Below, in pieces: positions 9,111 through 19,061 of a stretch of DNA of 64,000 bases; position 1 is the stretch's first letter, and every line of letters begins with the position of its first letter. The stretch is from an uncultured Draconibacterium sp. (GTDB taxonomy: Bacteria > Bacteroidota > Bacteroidia > Bacteroidales > Prolixibacteraceae). The stretch lies in NCBI RefSeq assembly GCF_963676815.1, contig NZ_OY781365.1, positions 6,048,501-6,112,500 of the forward strand. Direction: 5' to 3'. The notes below the pieces were generated by a model. That model made no database searches. It worked only from the letters and a program-made list of their open reading frames with translations, and had not been told where the DNA came from. Position numbers and translations under genes: made by a program.

Positions 9111-10997
9111 CTAATTTACAATTTCGATTTCGTCTTCAGTAAACCACCCATTCTCCAGAACCGTATCCTTCACAGCCTTTATATCATCAGTATATGCAAC
9201 TATTGTCAAGCTATCCTTTGCCCTGCTACAAGCAACATAAAAGAGGCGATTCGTTTTATCAATTCCTGTTTCCTTACCTTCATCAATATTTTTCCTGTCA
9301 TTAGGACTCATATCCTTGGCGCCAAATAGCTTGTCATAACTAAATGATTTACCATTGGCTTCCTCATCATCAATAATAACCATTACTCTTTCATATTCTA
9401 GTCCTTTAACTCCCTGATGAGTACCAAATTTGGAGCTTTCAGATAAATACTCATTGTAATTTTTTACTTGAGAAAATGGACTCAATAAAGCTTCACCCCA
9501 TGCGATTAACAGGTCATCAGGATTTTTATCTTCATTTTCAACGGAGTCATCCTTCTCGACTGAACTTGAAGCAATCGGTAGCAGGCTTTCTGGAATCGGG
9601 AATAACCCTGTTTGATAGACATTCTTTAAAACATCCAAAAGAGTTGGTTCATTTTTGGCAAACAATGAAAAAAGAGAAGCTAAAGCCTCATTGGCTTCTT
9701 TAATATTTTTTACTTGATCTGGATTCTTTATCAATTCTTCTTTTTTTAGAAATCGACTATGTTTCTTTATAATTCTGGCAATCTCGAATTTTTCATTCTT
9801 ATTATGAGCTTCTACTAAAGGCAAAATTATTTGAGTGAAAAAATTAACACTTCCTAATGATCCGTCTAGTAATCCGGTTTTTAATCTCCCCACTTTATAC
9901 AATGGCTCAAAGAAGGTTAAAAATCCCATCCGCCTTGCAGCCATATGGTGTTCAAGAATAAGGGTTTTTATTTCATAATCATCTGATTGAGTAGACCACT
10001 TTATATCATTAGTTATATCAGACATTTTGTTGGCAACTAATTTTTCAACCTCCGTTTTATCCAGCCCTCTTTCACAAATAAAAAACCTAACAAAGCCCTC
10101 ATCCTTTTCGACTCGTGATATTTGTTCCTGACCATCTACATCTTTTCTGATGTTATTTATTAAGGTTATAATGCGTTTGTTTGAACGGTGATTCATCTGT
10201 TTTGCTGGCTGAATCATATCTGCAGGTAGATTACGCCCAAGATTCTCTTTACCATCGAAGTATATTCTTTGCATTGTATCTCCAAAAAGTCCTAATGAAA
10301 ATGAATCTTGATTTTTTGATTGCAACAGAAAAAATGCATCAATAAGTTCTTTTTTTGTATCCTGACTTTCATCGATTAATACAATCGGGTATTTACAAAT
10401 AAGCAAATCTCGCATTAAGCTTTTAGTATTAATAAAGAAAGCGGCAATACTGATTACTTCAGAATGGTTTAGCGAGTCTTTGGTTGTGTTGTCCCCGTTA
10501 GGGTTATAGGTAAATCTTACAATCCGGTCTAAATACTGAACGCGTTTTTGCTTTGATTCTATTTTTTTAGCTCTTTCAATAGAAGTTTTATTCTGGAGGT
10601 TTCTACTTTTACTCTGCTGTCCTTCTAAGTCTGAGATCTCATCTTGAAGGTTTTCTCTCAACCATTGCTTAATATCGAGAGTAAAAGTTTTTATTAAATC
10701 CCAAGCAAAACTATGTATTGTACTTACATGAAATATGGAACTATGTTTCAACCGATGGTTTATTTCGTCAGCAGCAGCATTAGTATAGGTTATTGTAGCA
10801 ATTTTTTTCCGTTCCAAACGAAATTGCTTTCCATAACTGTGTTCGAACTTCTCTAATACATTTACCAATGACCTTGTTTTCCCCGAACCTGCTCCAGCAA
10901 AAAGGAAAAAACTTTTTGGGGACTCTAGTTTTAAACATTCGAATATTATATCATCAACACTGTTGTCAATATTATTGTCATTAATCTGAGAACTCAT
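9111..10997 (-). CDS. UvrD/Rep-like superfamily 1A helicase (GajB-like)
   Basis: This 628-residue SF1A helicase has Walker A AGAGSGKT at 34-41, motif Ia region TIHSFAWDLI, motif II VLIDESQDT, motif III-like GDTMQRIYFDG, motif V GTHQGVKGLEYERVMV and motif VI FYVACSRAKDSL. It overlaps the OLD-nuclease gene by 4 bases (ATGA). An OLD nuclease with an adjacent UvrD-like helicase is the architecture of class 2 OLD loci and of the Gabija anti-phage system (GajA/GajB). In Gabija, GajB senses DNA ends and hydrolyses nucleotides to release GajA. This copy is longer than the typical GajB of about 500 residues. The family is certain; the Gabija role is inferred from the pairing. Confidence 0.85.
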   Translation of the reverse strand: MSSQINDNNIDNSVDDIIFECLKLESPKSFFLFAGAGSGKTRSLVNVLEKFEHSYGKQFRLERKKIATITYTNAAADEINHRLKHSSIFHVSTIHSFAWDLIKTFTLDIKQWLRENLQDEISDLEGQQSKSRNLQNKTSIERAKKIESKQKRVQYLDRIVRFTYNPNGDNTTKDSLNHSEVISIAAFFINTKSLMRDLLICKYPIVLIDESQDTKKELIDAFFLLQSKNQDSFSLGLFGDTMQRIYFDGKENLGRNLPADMIQPAKQMNHRSNKRIITLINNIRKDVDGQEQISRVEKDEGFVRFFICERGLDKTEVEKLVANKMSDITNDIKWSTQSDDYEIKTLILEHHMAARRMGFLTFFEPLYKVGRLKTGLLDGSLGSVNFFTQIILPLVEAHNKNEKFEIARIIKKHSRFLKKEELIKNPDQVKNIKEANEALASLFSLFAKNEPTLLDVLKNVYQTGLFPIPESLLPIASSSVEKDDSVENEDKNPDDLLIAWGEALLSPFSQVKNYNEYLSESSKFGTHQGVKGLEYERVMVIIDDEEANGKSFSYDKLFGAKDMSPNDRKNIDEGKETGIDKTNRLFYVACSRAKDSLTIVAYTDDIKAVKDTVLENGWFTEDEIEIVN

Positions 10998-13210
10998 GAT
11001 TTAGAAATTTGGTTAAGCGATAATTCAGTGCTTTTGTTTAACAACTTTTCCTCCAGCCAACCTAAGCCTTGTTTGATGTATAATGGTGTTTCTAATTTAT
11101 TTGGCTCTTCAAGGAATAACAGTTCAAGTGCAAAGTCAGCCTTTTTTACACTCTTTGCGGTTATAGCTTCATACATTTTCCGGGCTCCCTCGTTAATATC
11201 AGGCTCCATAGAAGCTTTATACATTTTCTTTATTAATCCGGTAGCTCCTGAAAATGCCTTAAATAAAGTCTGGTTTTCCATTACCAATGAATCTTCAAAT
11301 GTGTATGGATGTACTTCAGTTCTAATCTCTTGTTCGCCTAATATAATTGGTATCTGATAAGCAACTTTGATAGGCAAAGATTTATGACATTTGTTTTCCT
11401 CTGGTAGTTCTACAAGTTTATCAAGGTCATCTTCATTCGGAAGCCAATTCTTTAATGTATCATTTCCCGTTTTGTATCCTTTCTTCTTTTCGGGCTGAAT
11501 TTTATTCCATCTTCCACTTTCCTCTTTTTTGTATATAGAATCTATATCTGTAATTATTAAGGAAATTACTCCCAGGCTCTCTATCAAAGGTTTAAGTCTA
11601 TGAGCATGACTACCGCCAATTTCCAAAATCGAAATATAGCAGTTACTCAAATTTTTATGTTTTTTTATGAAATAAGGAACCAGCATTCTTTCAACAGGGC
11701 CTTCAACAAGAATAACGGCATCTGCAAAAAAGACATCACAATGAGTAGTTTTTAGATATCTTATCGCAAAACGAGTTGTGTCATCTTCTGTTCCGAAAGT
11801 TTCGGAAAGATTAATAACTGTAGAAGTATTAATTTCTCCATTATTCGCAATATTCCGCTTGAAATACCTGAGCGATGTTAAATCTACTTCATGGGCAATA
11901 TGATTAGAATGCGTACTTATTACCAACTGTGTTGAGAACCTGCTACTGTCTTTTAGGTTTGCATTATTTCTCAGCACATTATACGCTTGGTTAATAAATA
12001 CCTGTTGCACCTGGGCGTGTAAATGAGCCTCCGGTTCTTCTATCAAAACTAAATGTAATGGTTCGAAATCATTATCAGGATTTTCGGATGTTCGTTTGTA
12101 ACTCTTACCAACCTGCATCCACTCATCTCTAAATCGAATAAGCTTAAATATTATCGAAATAAGATTTTGATAGCCTAGGCCATTGTACTTTTCCGGCAAA
12201 CTCAGTTCAGGATGATTTTCATCTAAACTATATTGAACTGAAGATTCATGATTTAAACTTTCAACTGTATTAAATTTACTAGATAAAGTAATTTTGGGAT
12301 TACCAAAACCTGGATAGTTTAATAACTCTAGTTCTCCCAATGAACTTTTAAAACTATCCTTTAAGTTGGTGTCAAATATCTTCTTCGCTTCTTGTATTGC
12401 TGCCAGCGCATTTACATCATTTGGTGTTGGATTTTCAAATGGATCAAGATGTTTATCATAGTAATCTCTTAATTGACTCGATAGGTTTTTAATATTTGAA
12501 GATTCTGTTTCTTCAGGATTTGTTCCCGAAAATCTACGCTGTGCATTGATAATGTCGACTTTTATTAGCCCGTTGAATGCTTCAGATTCTAATGGAATAC
12601 CATTCTCAGGCAGCTTTTGTATATCATTATTAAGATCTGGATTTAAAAGATAAGTTTTAACTGAAAAAAAGTTATTAATCCTTATATCCAGAAAGTCCCA
12701 CATATCTTTAGGCCACATTTTAAAATCACCATTTTTAGATTTTCGGGAACTGACGATTGCTTGAGAGCTTTCTATTTTATCAATAAACTCTAAATATAAC
12801 TCTTCAATATTGGTGGGTTCATAACGTAGTCTAACGCCTAATAAACCACCTGCCCAATCCAATGTGGGAATCAAATGATGAACATAGTGTAATTCATTTG
12901 GCTCGACATCTAACCAAACATCAATTGAGGGAAGAAAATCCTCCCAGTTTTTCAAAGAAAGATCAATTTCTTCATCCTTTTGTGCATTTATCCATTTTTC
13001 CCCAATTGAATTAATATCTTTCCAATTCGAAAGCGTAAAATCCTTTGCGGTGAACTTGGATTTTGCTTTAAAAAATAATATTAAAGCATCCATTGCGCTT
13101 GTTTTGCCACTATTATTAGCACCTACTAACAAGGTCTCCTTTAAAGAGAATTCAATTCGACATTTTTTTAGTTTTCTGAAGTTTAAGACATCTATAAATT
13201 TAATGTTCAT
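10994..13210 (-). CDS. OLD-family ATPase-Toprim endonuclease (GajA-like)
   Basis: This 738-residue protein joins an ABC/AAA-type ATPase to a Toprim nuclease. The N-terminus IKFIDVLNFRKL is typical of RecF/OLD ATPases. Walker A GANNSGKT is at 30-37, a signature-like NGLGYQNLI at 343-351, Walker B LVLIEEPEAHLHAQ at 387-400 and a conserved STHSNHIA after it. The Toprim part has ILVEGPVERML (E503) and ITDIDS (D555, D557). It is coupled by a 4-base overlap to the helicase gene. GajA of Gabija is about 580 residues; this version is larger, with a long insert between Walker A and the signature. A class 2 OLD nuclease is secure; Gabija-like defence is the best reading. The 269-base gap upstream (13211-13479) would have to hold its promoter. 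Confidence 0.87.
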   Translation of the reverse strand: MNIKFIDVLNFRKLKKCRIEFSLKETLLVGANNSGKTSAMDALILFFKAKSKFTAKDFTLSNWKDINSIGEKWINAQKDEEIDLSLKNWEDFLPSIDVWLDVEPNELHYVHHLIPTLDWAGGLLGVRLRYEPTNIEELYLEFIDKIESSQAIVSSRKSKNGDFKMWPKDMWDFLDIRINNFFSVKTYLLNPDLNNDIQKLPENGIPLESEAFNGLIKVDIINAQRRFSGTNPEETESSNIKNLSSQLRDYYDKHLDPFENPTPNDVNALAAIQEAKKIFDTNLKDSFKSSLGELELLNYPGFGNPKITLSSKFNTVESLNHESSVQYSLDENHPELSLPEKYNGLGYQNLISIIFKLIRFRDEWMQVGKSYKRTSENPDNDFEPLHLVLIEEPEAHLHAQVQQVFINQAYNVLRNNANLKDSSRFSTQLVISTHSNHIAHEVDLTSLRYFKRNIANNGEINTSTVINLSETFGTEDDTTRFAIRYLKTTHCDVFFADAVILVEGPVERMLVPYFIKKHKNLSNCYISILEIGGSHAHRLKPLIESLGVISLIITDIDSIYKKEESGRWNKIQPEKKKGYKTGNDTLKNWLPNEDDLDKLVELPEENKCHKSLPIKVAYQIPIILGEQEIRTEVHPYTFEDSLVMENQTLFKAFSGATGLIKKMYKASMEPDINEGARKMYEAITAKSVKKADFALELLFLEEPNKLETPLYIKQGLGWLEEKLLNKSTELSLNQISKS

Positions 13211-13479
13211 TTTTTAGTTTTTTGTTCATAATTAATCAGGATGATATCTACGACATTAATATTTAGATAAATAAAGAGAGGTTTCTTGATTTATAAATGT
13301 TTGTTTATTGGGACTAGAAATATAACAAAATATAATTTAATATCATTGGTTGTGTTTTTCAATGAAAATATGCGGGTTCAATGATTGATATATAATGTTC
13401 TGGATAAAGCCAGACACTCGCCGGGTGAAATCAATTTATAATTTTATATAAATGCGGGACTTTGTGGCATCAATCATAT

Positions 13480-16400
13480 TTAATATTCATGAATCGAATC
13501 AACAACATCTCCATTGATTCCTCCCCTCTCATCTAAATAGTATAAACCGGAGAGTGCATGTTCGAAATTTACTCTCGGCAAGGAATGTCCATTAAGTATT
13601 TGCTTTTCTCCATGTATTATCCAAACTAATTTGAGTCCCGTTTTACGTAAAATTTCCAATAAATAATCTTTTCGAACCAAAAGACAAGAAGGCCCTTTTT
13701 CATAAACACAGGGGTCAAAACAAACCAGTTCTCCACTTTTATTTTGGTATTGCCCTTCTTCTCTGGCTGCTTTCAAATCAAATGAAATAGCAGAAGAAGG
13801 TTTTAAATAGATGATTTTATCCTCTTTGGAACAGTCAAATTCTTCCTCCCACATAAAATAGGATGTTGTTTTAAAGCCTTTCCCGAATACCTTTCGAGTG
13901 TCCGGATCTTCCAGCTCAACAGGCAATGCCTCTCCTCCATAATACTGGCTTGTTTCGAAAAAAGACCACCCAGGAGACCAAAGATACTCTCTACTGAAAA
14001 GTTCATAACGACTATGGGAGTCTATTGACCACAACCACCTTTTCTTTTGGGACTTGGAAGAATGTATCTGAATCATTTTTTTTAGCGTGTTGGGTTTTAC
14101 CAACATTGAACTCACATCAAGCCAAATCCTTCTTTTAGTAGTTTGCCACTTATCTTCTCCTCTCTTCCTGGGTTCAACCCAATCAGGATGTATGTCAAGA
14201 TTTATCCATTCATCTCCATTACTATCAGTAACAACAAGATGGTCCCAAACTTTAGGAAAATCCTCTTTTTTCATCCACAACTCAGCACCATCTTTCCAGT
14301 TACTATATGGCAAATTAAGCCACCATGGCGGCATAGAACTGTCAATAGTACTATCTTTTAATGTTTTACTGATAATCATCGTTGGATCGTAGTCTCGAAT
14401 ATATGGTACCCATGGGCCATCATATTGCATTAATTTCTTCTTATTTCCCCAATAAGATTCATCCGGCATTTCAAAATTATCAGCTACCATGGCCAATATT
14501 TCATAAAAAACTATCCACTGATATTTTTTACCGATTCTTTCCAAATGCCCACTTTCCCTACCTGAACCTTGGCTTGAATCGAACTCACTGAACACTTCAG
14601 GATCATAACCAAGCTCAAATATTTTCTGAACAGCGAGATTGCTAAGTTTATCGTAGTCAACATTCCAATGACTTAAGGCACTTTGAAAAGTATATCGGCC
14701 AAAATCACCATATCCGCCTGTTTTACGTCCATATTCAGTAGTCATAGAACGAAGAATAGCAGTAGCTCCCCATTTTTTTCCTCCATAATTTCCATCTTCT
14801 CCTTCAGGATCATACATCCTATCTACTTCCTCTATTGTTGGGCAAGATTCAGGTAAATCACTTTTATAGGGAGGTCTGAACTTATTCATATCTACCTGCA
14901 CATCTAATTTTAGATGAATTGCATATTCAATTATTCCTCTTGCATAATCTCGTAGTAGGATATGTGGGAAAACCTTTTCTTTCGTGAAAATTTGGTCATA
15001 AGTATATTGACTTAAGTCAGCAATACCGTCATGATCATTGGTTCTAAGCGTACATCCATAGGCTACAGCAAATAAACGTTCATAAATATAGGGATCATTT
15101 ACTCCCTCAAACTGTTTTAAAACCTGAAGAAGCACAGGTATATTATCTTGCAACAAACACACCATCGCGTTTGATGCACCATCTCTCAGATATCTATTAC
15201 TACTTGCCAAGAACCAACTTAATAAAACTGAGGCAAGCCTAATCGATTCATCACTCAATTGTTTCTCAATAGAGTCGTCCCAAGCCCAATCTATCAATCG
15301 TTTTACCGAGTTTGAATGATATTCCTCACCATATTTATCTTGCAACCAGATAGTCCACCAGGAATCTCTTTCGGGGAGAGACATACCCCAAAGCATGTTA
15401 TGTAATTTATCTGCATTAAAATAAAATTCCGGTCGGATTGCTAGAGCAATGGAAACATCCAAAAAATAGAAAAACCAATCTTGCCTTTTCCCCAATACAT
15501 CATTCACGTAACTACGCGAATTTTCCCCAATAGTATCTGATCTTCTCCATGTTAAACTGTCTATAAAAGCATAGGCTATTGAATACTCATGAGCAGCATA
15601 GGGAGCAACCTCATGAAGTTCTTTCCCTATTCTTTCTGGAACTTGAATAGAAAGCGCTTCAATAAGGTTTTGATCATAAAAGGCACCATGGCGGTTTTCG
15701 ACAATTTCTCTTAGAATCCCATGCTCAAATGATTCTTTGGGATTCGATTCATCTAAATATTTATCCAATAGTGCCGAGACCATTAAGTGATCTTGAAATC
15801 GCTGATAAGCGAAATGAATTCCATAGTAGTAATCGTTTTCTTTTTTCCAGTACAAATTTTCATTTAGTACGTTCTCTGAAATTATTCGTTTTAAGTACTG
15901 GGTGTCACGATTACCACACTTGCCCTGAAATTTTGAATTCACAATCTCACTTCCCGTTTCATAGGGGATATGATCAGAGTTCAACTCAAGTATCTTAACC
16001 AGTATTTCGTCAACGGAATTCTGCATCAGTTTAAGTCTAACATCATAGTCTAATTCATCTGGTTGTGAAAGCTTTTCTTCTACACTCTCAAGAAAATAAC
16101 TTATAATCATAGTTATTCCTTCATAACCTTCCGGAATCTCAGAGAGACCTCTTTTTTCGAGCCCTTCACAAAAGAGCTTCAAGAACAACGGGTTCTGAAA
16201 CTCTGGATGAAGCATCGGAGAACTAGGTGGCGTTATTTTATAGTGTTTAAAGAAATGATATGATGCATGATATTCAACTCCTTCAAAACCAGGATGCGCT
16301 ATCCTTGATGCAACCGTTTTATCAATGGAATTTTCCGGCGCTATTAGCTTATCGAATGGAGTTCGGATACTCATTACGAGCCCTAACCAAGGATAAGATT

Positions 16401-17745
16401 CAAAAGAGCGAACAAAGGAACGTAATCGCTTAGGCCATACTCTTCTTCCGCTTCCTTCATTAATAGCGTCAATAACCAAAAGAATACGGCTCTGCTTGTT
16501 TTCTCCCATGGCATTTAATGCCCCTAAAAAAACTTCTTCGTTGTGATTAAATCGAAGTTGATTATTTAAGATTTGTGTCCAAGGTTGTTCATCGGTAACA
16601 AAATTTTCACCCAACAACAATAGACTATTTTTTCCTCGGCCCTCTCTTTCTTGAACGAAGTCAGCTAAAGAATGTGATTTTCCTTGTCCAGCTGGCCCCA
16701 ACAAAATTAATATCGGATTATTTGCGGTTTGACATACAACAGAATTCAAATAGTTGATGAATCTGTCTATCGCTCGTGAAAAGTTGCTAATAGAATTTAA
16801 TTCATTACCATAAGGTCGAAAATAATAATCAATTTTCTTCCCCTTAGATTTTTTTTCCTCTTCTTCGCGTAACCGCCAGAAAATACCGTCTATTTTATCT
16901 ACTGATTTTTTAGCTATTAATAACGCCTGCTTTACTTTATCAAATAATAGAATTTCAATTCCTTCCAAAACGAGAGATTCGTATTCTGTACGAAATTTTC
17001 GTATCGAGTCCCTTAATTTTTGCCCTTCTTTCTCTATATCCTCATTTTGGATTTTAACATCAATTTTCCTGTATTTATCCAGCAACTCATCATATTCACC
17101 ATCTATTTGACGAACAAACCGATCACCTCTCTCCAGACCATCAAATTGACGAATAAAGGGTAATTCAAAGTTTAATTCTGGAGTATATCTTCCTCCAAGT
17201 GCGTCAATACTTTCTTGATTTTTCCTTTTAAACCAATCATCAGAAAGTTCTTCCTGGTTAAAAAAATAGTAAAGCATCCCTTCATTTTCCCGCTTACTAA
17301 GTCTGACTTCAAGCTCATGTTTTCCCCAATATTCGAAGGAAACATTCATTCCTTTTTTTAAAGCATAAGCTTTCCATTTTTCTACAAATTCATTCCATTT
17401 CTGAAGCATTGATTTACCACGCCCTTTTCCGTCTGGTCTGTCAACTGGGATAGCTATATAATATTTAGCAAGCGTAGGGTGATTATCTATTGCATTTTTG
17501 GTTGATTCCTCCACCTGTGACCATTCAGAAGCCTTTAAACTTCTAACGAAATATTTGGCTTGCCAACAATGAATTTTTCCATCATTTAATTCCCAAAAGC
17601 ATTCTTTGCCTCCGTCAGGTTTGCCTATTCTTACAAAATTTTTTGTATTTGGGATAGTTTCTTTTCGAGCCAATTGACACACCAATTCTTCGAAGCCTTC
17701 TCGTTGTCCATCGATAGCAGCTATATTATTCCAGTTAATATTCAT
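13480..17745 (-). CDS. Avs-like STAND NTPase with N-terminal PD-(D/E)xK nuclease
   Basis: This 1421-residue protein has three visible parts. Residues 1-165 look like an Mrr/Cap4-type nuclease: FEELVCQLA, then an acidic segment (D44/E48/E52) leading to the QxK motif in CWQAKYF (Q62, K64). A linker (ALGGRYTPELNFELP, 182-196) resembles that of known STAND defence proteins. The NTPase has Walker A GPAGQGKS at 350-357 and Walker B ILLVIDAINEG (D426). The remaining 900 residues are helical, aromatic-rich and repeat-like, suiting a target-sensing domain. In Avs systems such a sensor binds a phage protein and activates the nuclease. The exact Avs subtype cannot be assigned by eye. It is a stand-alone gene upstream of the OLD/helicase pair. 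Confidence 0.78.
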   Translation of the reverse strand: MNINWNNIAAIDGQREGFEELVCQLARKETIPNTKNFVRIGKPDGGKECFWELNDGKIHCWQAKYFVRSLKASEWSQVEESTKNAIDNHPTLAKYYIAIPVDRPDGKGRGKSMLQKWNEFVEKWKAYALKKGMNVSFEYWGKHELEVRLSKRENEGMLYYFFNQEELSDDWFKRKNQESIDALGGRYTPELNFELPFIRQFDGLERGDRFVRQIDGEYDELLDKYRKIDVKIQNEDIEKEGQKLRDSIRKFRTEYESLVLEGIEILLFDKVKQALLIAKKSVDKIDGIFWRLREEEEKKSKGKKIDYYFRPYGNELNSISNFSRAIDRFINYLNSVVCQTANNPILILLGPAGQGKSHSLADFVQEREGRGKNSLLLLGENFVTDEQPWTQILNNQLRFNHNEEVFLGALNAMGENKQSRILLVIDAINEGSGRRVWPKRLRSFVRSFESYPWLGLVMSIRTPFDKLIAPENSIDKTVASRIAHPGFEGVEYHASYHFFKHYKITPPSSPMLHPEFQNPLFLKLFCEGLEKRGLSEIPEGYEGITMIISYFLESVEEKLSQPDELDYDVRLKLMQNSVDEILVKILELNSDHIPYETGSEIVNSKFQGKCGNRDTQYLKRIISENVLNENLYWKKENDYYYGIHFAYQRFQDHLMVSALLDKYLDESNPKESFEHGILREIVENRHGAFYDQNLIEALSIQVPERIGKELHEVAPYAAHEYSIAYAFIDSLTWRRSDTIGENSRSYVNDVLGKRQDWFFYFLDVSIALAIRPEFYFNADKLHNMLWGMSLPERDSWWTIWLQDKYGEEYHSNSVKRLIDWAWDDSIEKQLSDESIRLASVLLSWFLASSNRYLRDGASNAMVCLLQDNIPVLLQVLKQFEGVNDPYIYERLFAVAYGCTLRTNDHDGIADLSQYTYDQIFTKEKVFPHILLRDYARGIIEYAIHLKLDVQVDMNKFRPPYKSDLPESCPTIEEVDRMYDPEGEDGNYGGKKWGATAILRSMTTEYGRKTGGYGDFGRYTFQSALSHWNVDYDKLSNLAVQKIFELGYDPEVFSEFDSSQGSGRESGHLERIGKKYQWIVFYEILAMVADNFEMPDESYWGNKKKLMQYDGPWVPYIRDYDPTMIISKTLKDSTIDSSMPPWWLNLPYSNWKDGAELWMKKEDFPKVWDHLVVTDSNGDEWINLDIHPDWVEPRKRGEDKWQTTKRRIWLDVSSMLVKPNTLKKMIQIHSSKSQKKRWLWSIDSHSRYELFSREYLWSPGWSFFETSQYYGGEALPVELEDPDTRKVFGKGFKTTSYFMWEEEFDCSKEDKIIYLKPSSAISFDLKAAREEGQYQNKSGELVCFDPCVYEKGPSCLLVRKDYLLEILRKTGLKLVWIIHGEKQILNGHSLPRVNFEHALSGLYYLDERGGINGDVVDSIHEY

Positions 17746-17768
17746 AGAAGTTATAGTTCAAGCTTGGA

Positions 17769-17794
17769 TTTTACTTTCATTCATAAAAGTAAAA
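17769..17794. repeat. Inverted repeat upstream of the STAND gene
   Basis: Perfect 9-base arms TTTTACTTT (17769-17777) and AAAGTAAAA (17786-17794) flank an 8-base spacer, 24 bases upstream of the STAND start codon on the minus strand. It could be an operator. Its AT-richness means chance is possible. Confidence 0.35.
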
Positions 17795-17922
17795 AATTCT
17801 GAAAGATCTTATGTACTTGCGGATATCTTTAATTTTGGTAAATCGAAGTTTTTATACAACCTGATTAAATCCATGAGAAAGATAATATTAAAGGTGAATT
17901 TGATAATTTGTGTTATAATCTG

Positions 17923-18792
17923 ATGGCATCGCAGGAACAACGCACCGAGCTTTTGAAAATCTTTACCGATACTCATTCTTCACCTCATGAGTATTTTCAA
18001 TTAAAACCGGAGTTCTTTCGCTTTGAGATTTTAACAGCAGAGATTCAGAAGATTATCACTGACAATAATATTGATCCATCATTAAAAAAGTTTTTCCGAA
18101 TACAGAGCTATATAGACGATATACCTGCTGAACTATTAGAGGTTATTATCGGATAGTTTTTGGGAAATCAATGGCATTAATTACGGTAAACTCTAATCGA
18201 ATTTATCATGGGAAAAAAAGATTCGTTATTGCGCATGAATTAGTTCATTTTGAGATGCACCGTCATTTAGTGCCGATACATCATGATACAGATGCCACGC
18301 CAGAATACTTTAAGAATGGTCATCAAGAAACAGATGCTAATGAATTTATATCTGAGCTATTAATGCCGAAACTATTATTTGAAAAAGAATGCTCTGTGAA
18401 AAAGTTCAGTCCAGATCTTTTAAGATATTTGGCAGATAGATTTTAAATAAGTACATCATCGGTCGCATACAAATACTTTGAATTACGAGATCATCCGATT
18501 TGCTTATTTTATTCGCATAACAATCGGGTAAAATAATGGAAACGCCCAAGATGGATATCCACATTTAATTAATGATCGGACTAGATTGACTCCGCCAGAA
18601 GATTCAGTAGCCGCCGACTTTTTCGGGAAACAAAAATTTTACAATAAAGAACAAAGTAAACAACAGATATGGAAATCTACCTGGTTTGAGTTGAAGCACT
18701 GAGATAATGATACTGATTTTAAGTTCTATGAATATTGTATCATTACACCAACATATAACACTGTTTTAAGTATAGTTTGGGAGGAGCTTTAA
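17923..18792 (+). pseudogene. ImmA/IrrE-family metallopeptidase, decayed
   Basis: Pieces of one peptidase gene survive in changing frames. 17923-18156 encodes an N-terminal part. 18171-18446 encodes the zinc site VIAHELVHFEMH (HExxH) followed by ETDANEFISELLMP, typical of ImmA/IrrE peptidases. After a stop, 18460-18535 reads SVAYKYFELRDHPICLFYSHNNRVK. 18595-18792 reads PPEDSVAADFF through an in-frame TGA (tryptophan expected) to TPTYNTVLSIVWEEL. Such peptidases often control mobile elements by cleaving repressors. With at least three frame breaks or stops the gene is almost certainly dead. No intact partner repressor is seen beside it. Confidence 0.8.
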
Positions 18793-18857
18793 CTTACGCG
18801 CTCATTGGCCATAATTAATCCATATTAAAAATAACTGAATAACTGACTGCCATAGCA

Positions 18858-18980
18858 TTATAATTTGAGTCCTTTTTTATGCGTCTCGGCGCTCATAAAC
18901 TTCAACACAGCATCAAAATCGTCCGATAAAAAGTTCGACACCTCCCCCCTTGAGTCCACTTTTTTACATACAATTTTCAA
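18858..18980 (-). pseudogene. Possible C-terminal gene remnant, family unknown
   Basis: A 40-residue minus-strand frame reads like the end of a real protein (VSNFLSDDFDAVLKFMSAE, then a basic HKKGLKL end). It is bounded upstream by a stop and has no start of its own, so if it is real it is a truncated remnant. I do not recognise it. It lies just upstream of the integrase att-like region, where broken cargo is common. Confidence 0.25.
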
Positions 18981-19061
18981 TCAAAAAACATTAAAGCACT
19001 GTAATCCAGTGATTTTTGTTTTTGCAACATACCAAACAGAACCATATAAAACCATATTTTA

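Noticed and set aside
13211..13479. Promoter for the OLD/helicase/Jet operon
   Set aside because: Expected here, but only a poor TA-N3-TTTG match was found, so no feature is called.
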